From NCBI GenBank assembly GCA_000226015.1, contig JH153924.1, positions 7,942 through 57,915 on the forward strand: a DNA stretch of 49,974 nt, in the 5' to 3' direction. A model generated the notes under the pieces. It was given only the letters and a program-made list of their open reading frames with translations, was not told the origin of the DNA and searched no databases. A program made the translations under genes and the position numbers. Shown here piece by piece: positions 47,355-49,974 of the stretch. Source of the DNA: Mnemiopsis leidyi (Eukaryota > Ctenophora > Tentaculata > Lobata > Bolinopsidae). Numbering within the stretch: the first letter of the stretch is position 1; every line of letters starts with the position of its first letter.

Positions 47355-47998
47355 TTCTGTTCTTGAAGACTTAACAGCTATAACCAAACGACCAGGACAG
47401 AGGGTTTTTTATTATCATGATAAATTCTTTTTATTTCATATATTTATCTCACTTGTGTTTTTAGTACTCGTTTAAATGTTTAGGTCTCTAGTGCCGCCTG
47501 GGAATTGGGGAATTGGCATGATGCTAACTTTAGTAGACTTTCAATAAACCTATCTCTGCATACAACAAGAATGTTCCCGCACTATCCACATCTAAACATT
47601 TCCTACTTGTTACAGAAGTCTTGTGTTACAGAAATCGTGTCATAATCGTGTCATAATCACTTCTCCTTCCCAAAATATAAATTCTAAACAGATAATTAAG
47701 ATATGTTGTTCTCATTTCCTTTCCTTCTCGTTTTGTTTAGTCAGTAGCCGATTTCTTAGATGAATTGATTATTTTTTGTCACATGAATCTGGTACTTGGC
47801 AATCAGAAAGTGTTGGCTACCAAACTGGCATATTGAAAACTTTTTATTTTGAACGTATATGATTAGCGTTCTGCTATCTTCCAGTTTGCATTTGCTGGAC
47901 CTCCTAAAATCCTAGGAATACTGGTTCTCCAAGTTTAAACTAAAGAAGGGGAAAAGAAAGACAAGGAATACAGAAAACACACACTGCAAGTAATACGA

Positions 47999-49867
47999 AT
48001 GTCAGGAACCTGCCGCACCTCGACCGAGCTGGGAGACAAAGACAGTGTCTGCTCCTCCTCCACCAGTGTCACAATCGACACTACCGGCTTCTCAGAGACT
48101 TCTTCCTCCACCTCACACCCTACGTTCTCCTCACACGAGTTTCTACCCTCCTACTCTCCTAGAGATACTGATGAGTGTGATCCTCCTAGCTCTAGAGATA
48201 CTAATGTTTGGGCTCCTTCTAGCCCTAAAGATACTGATGTTTGGGCTTCTAGTCCTAGAGATACTGATGTTTGGGCTTCTAGTCCTAGAGATACTGATGT
48301 TTGGAATCCTCCTAGCCCTAGAGATACTGATGTTTGGGATCCTCCTGCCTCTTTCCAAACTGGTATGTGGTCTCATAGCGAGACTTCCTCAGCCTACCCA
48401 TCTGATCCTCTCTCATCATTTGGTCGGATGGGTCGGTATCTTGACCAAGACTCAAACAGCTCCTCTTCCAATGGGTATAATCAAGACCTCCCTCTACGGT
48501 TGAGTGGTATTAGCCGTACTTCACAAGACGGGTCTAATTTCAAAGAGAGTGACAGATTGACTGATGCTCTGTCCAATCATGAGAGTTTTGTGATGAAACC
48601 GTCAAGAGATAACAAAACATCTTGTTTTAGCCGTAGAGAGCGATACAAGAGCCACCCATCTCAAATTTACAAAAAATATAGGGCCACAAGGCGGCTGGAA
48701 AAATCAATTTCCAAATCGAAAAATCTGGCGGTAAACCGTTGTTTTATATGCTCGGACAGGATAGTGATGCCTTCACCGGTTTTGTTTTCAAGTGATCTAA
48801 CATCTACAAACAATGAGTCACCAGAAGAGATCATCTATCATTCTACCTCCGATATCACGGATATTCCGACAGATACATTGATAACAAGTTCAGATAATGT
48901 GGAACTTAACGATCAAATTCCCGATAATACATTGCCTGATGAAATGAATCCAGACTTGAATTCCAAAAAAACTGAAGGCAGCACTGACACCTCGGGGACC
49001 GGAGAACATTCTTTCGCAAAAGTTTACGCTAAGTGTTGCCAAAAATGCTGTGTGGGTTCCAGGCGTAAAACTAGCTCAAACTTAACGGAATCAGGCCCAC
49101 ATCTCTATAAAGTTCGCTCTAGACCGGACTTGGTCCAAAGTAGCGGGAGTTACAGTCACCCCCTGATGGGAGTCAGCACTCTTGATGACAATGCTGTCGA
49201 GAGTAAAAGAAACTCCGCCAGCGACAACGAAAAAGTCGCTAAAGATAGTAGGATTGAGTCAATTGAAATGGGTGCCACCGCCGACAACTGCGGAACAACC
49301 GCCGACAAAATGAAAAGCAGGGCAACCTCCGAAGACAGGACAAGTGCAATCATCTCAGAACTAACAAGATATGACAGTGACTCGACCCTCCATCGCCCCA
49401 TGTCACGGGTCGAAGTCCCAAACTTGGTTAGTCGAGGATGTAGTCCCATCGTGGTCATCCCGGCCCTGGAACGTTCCCCAAAACTTCAGGGAGGTGTCGA
49501 GACAGGGAGGAGTATATCCAATCCCGGTAAGGGACTTAGGTGGATCGCTATTGAAAGCAGCGCTTTCCCGAGAAAGTCTTACTCAATTGGAAGTATTGCT
49601 TTGTCGGGGACGGCTTATCAGAAATTTAAAATACGGCGTAGACTTAGATCAGAGAACTGCAAAATCTCACCAAGCGATTCTTTTGAAAACCCTTTGATAA
49701 GATCGCTAATGGACGTGAGGAACTGTGATCGACAGACTTCATCATCCGTCTCTCGTCATCTCTCCTTCAAACAGAAACCTCCCTCAAGTATAACCCTCGT
49801 AGCTTTGTCAGCTCAGGATTCCATCAACCTTGGTCTTCCTGAGGATATCACCTCTGATGATGAGGAT
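47999..49867 (+). CDS. Giant Ser/Thr-rich first exon (623 codons) or single-exon gene
   Basis: An ATG frame of 625 codons, far longer than chance allows. The end is ambiguous: GAT|GTGGGT gives a phase-0 donor at 49868, while a TGA at 49874-49876 with AATAAA at 49882 would close a short single-exon gene. Residues 53-115 are six copies of an SPRDTDVW-type repeat. The rest is Ser/Thr-rich, disordered and charged, with CFIC (248-251) and CCQKCC (346-351). The latter suggests palmitoylation or metal binding. Several RxxS/RRxS sites occur, and the C-terminus is acidic (ITSDDED), much like the DDVDED end of the 18661 exon. No signal peptide, membrane span or recognised domain. The start context is weak (C at -3). 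Confidence 0.72.
48160..48345 (+). repeat. Coding tandem repeat, 27-30 bp units
   Basis: Six in-frame units of CCTAGAGATACTGATGTTTG and a variable spacer encode SPRDTDVW-type octapeptides. Central units are identical at DNA level, so the array is young or homogenised. Frames on the other strand across it are by-products. Confidence 0.88.
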
Positions 49868-49887
49868 GTGGGTTGAAGTAGAATAAA

Positions 49888-49974
49888 TAACCTGGTGTCC
49901 TGGTAACCAGGTACCTGGTGTCCTGGTATCCTGGTACCTGGTGTCCTGGTAACCAGGTATCCTGGTAACCAGGT
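49888..49974. repeat. Tandem repeat of CCTGGTAACCAGGT units
   Basis: Alternating CCTGGTAACCAGGTA, CCTGGTGT and CCTGGTATCC units run to the window edge. CCTGGTAACCAGG is a perfect 13-bp palindrome. The array starts just after the possible poly-A signal of the 47999 reading frame and continues past the end of the window. Confidence 0.85.

Larger units (their letters stand above)
44701..47998. other. Mostly non-coding stretch
   Basis: No confident gene. It contains a loose repeat of CATAACAATC...GATCC-type units at about 44838-45050 and a TTTCTTGTTATATG tandem at about 46791-46842. There are two doubtful minus-strand exon-like segments (46139-46383 and 47160-47354). The 104-codon plus-strand frame at 45517 starts with TTG and has no domain. 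Confidence 0.45.

Overview
The window looks like invertebrate animal nuclear DNA. It is AT-rich and gene-poor, with many minisatellites, small foldback elements, good GT/AG splice signals and one intact animal-type lipase gene. I cannot name the phylum from sequence alone. I saw no rRNA, tRNA, CRISPR, retroviral or LTR sequence.

Layout. (1) 42-2986 is bounded by a near-perfect 44-bp inverted repeat and holds a 14-bp minisatellite; it looks like a non-autonomous TIR element. (2) 2987-18660 is mostly non-coding. It carries a 20-bp minisatellite (6878-7407) whose unit resembles an RFX X-box, a CpG-rich promoter-like patch (about 10150-10320), a second 14-bp minisatellite (12478-12845), and two small candidate first exons (8038-8175, 11675-11782). 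(3) 18661-28276 holds a run of ATG-containing, plus-strand open segments, each ending in frame at a GT donor (18661, 21719, 24611, 26212), then a 33-nt microexon at 28244-28276 with strong splice sites on both sides. (4) 28277-38435 is intron-like or intergenic, with hairpins and short tandem duplications. (5) 38436-38774 is another plus-strand first exon. (6) 40790-42256 on the minus strand is a complete, intronless alpha/beta-hydrolase of the ABHD1/ABHD3 type, the only protein I can assign with confidence. (7) 44429-44700 is promoter-like. (8) 47999-49867 is a very large plus-strand open segment (about 623 codons), Ser/Thr-rich and low in complexity, ending at a possible donor or, 9 bases later, at a stop.

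The main idea is that the plus-strand segments are alternative first coding exons of one large gene. Eight ATG-containing candidates all end in phase 0 at a GT, so all could join the same downstream phase-0 exon and give isoforms that differ only in the N-terminus. This is the architecture of genes such as PDE4 (cAMP phosphodiesterase). No catalytic exon lies in this window, so the gene's identity is unknown. In this reading the ABHD gene sits nested, antisense, inside a host intron. The donors and frames are visible in the sequence; that they belong to one gene is inference and needs transcripts.
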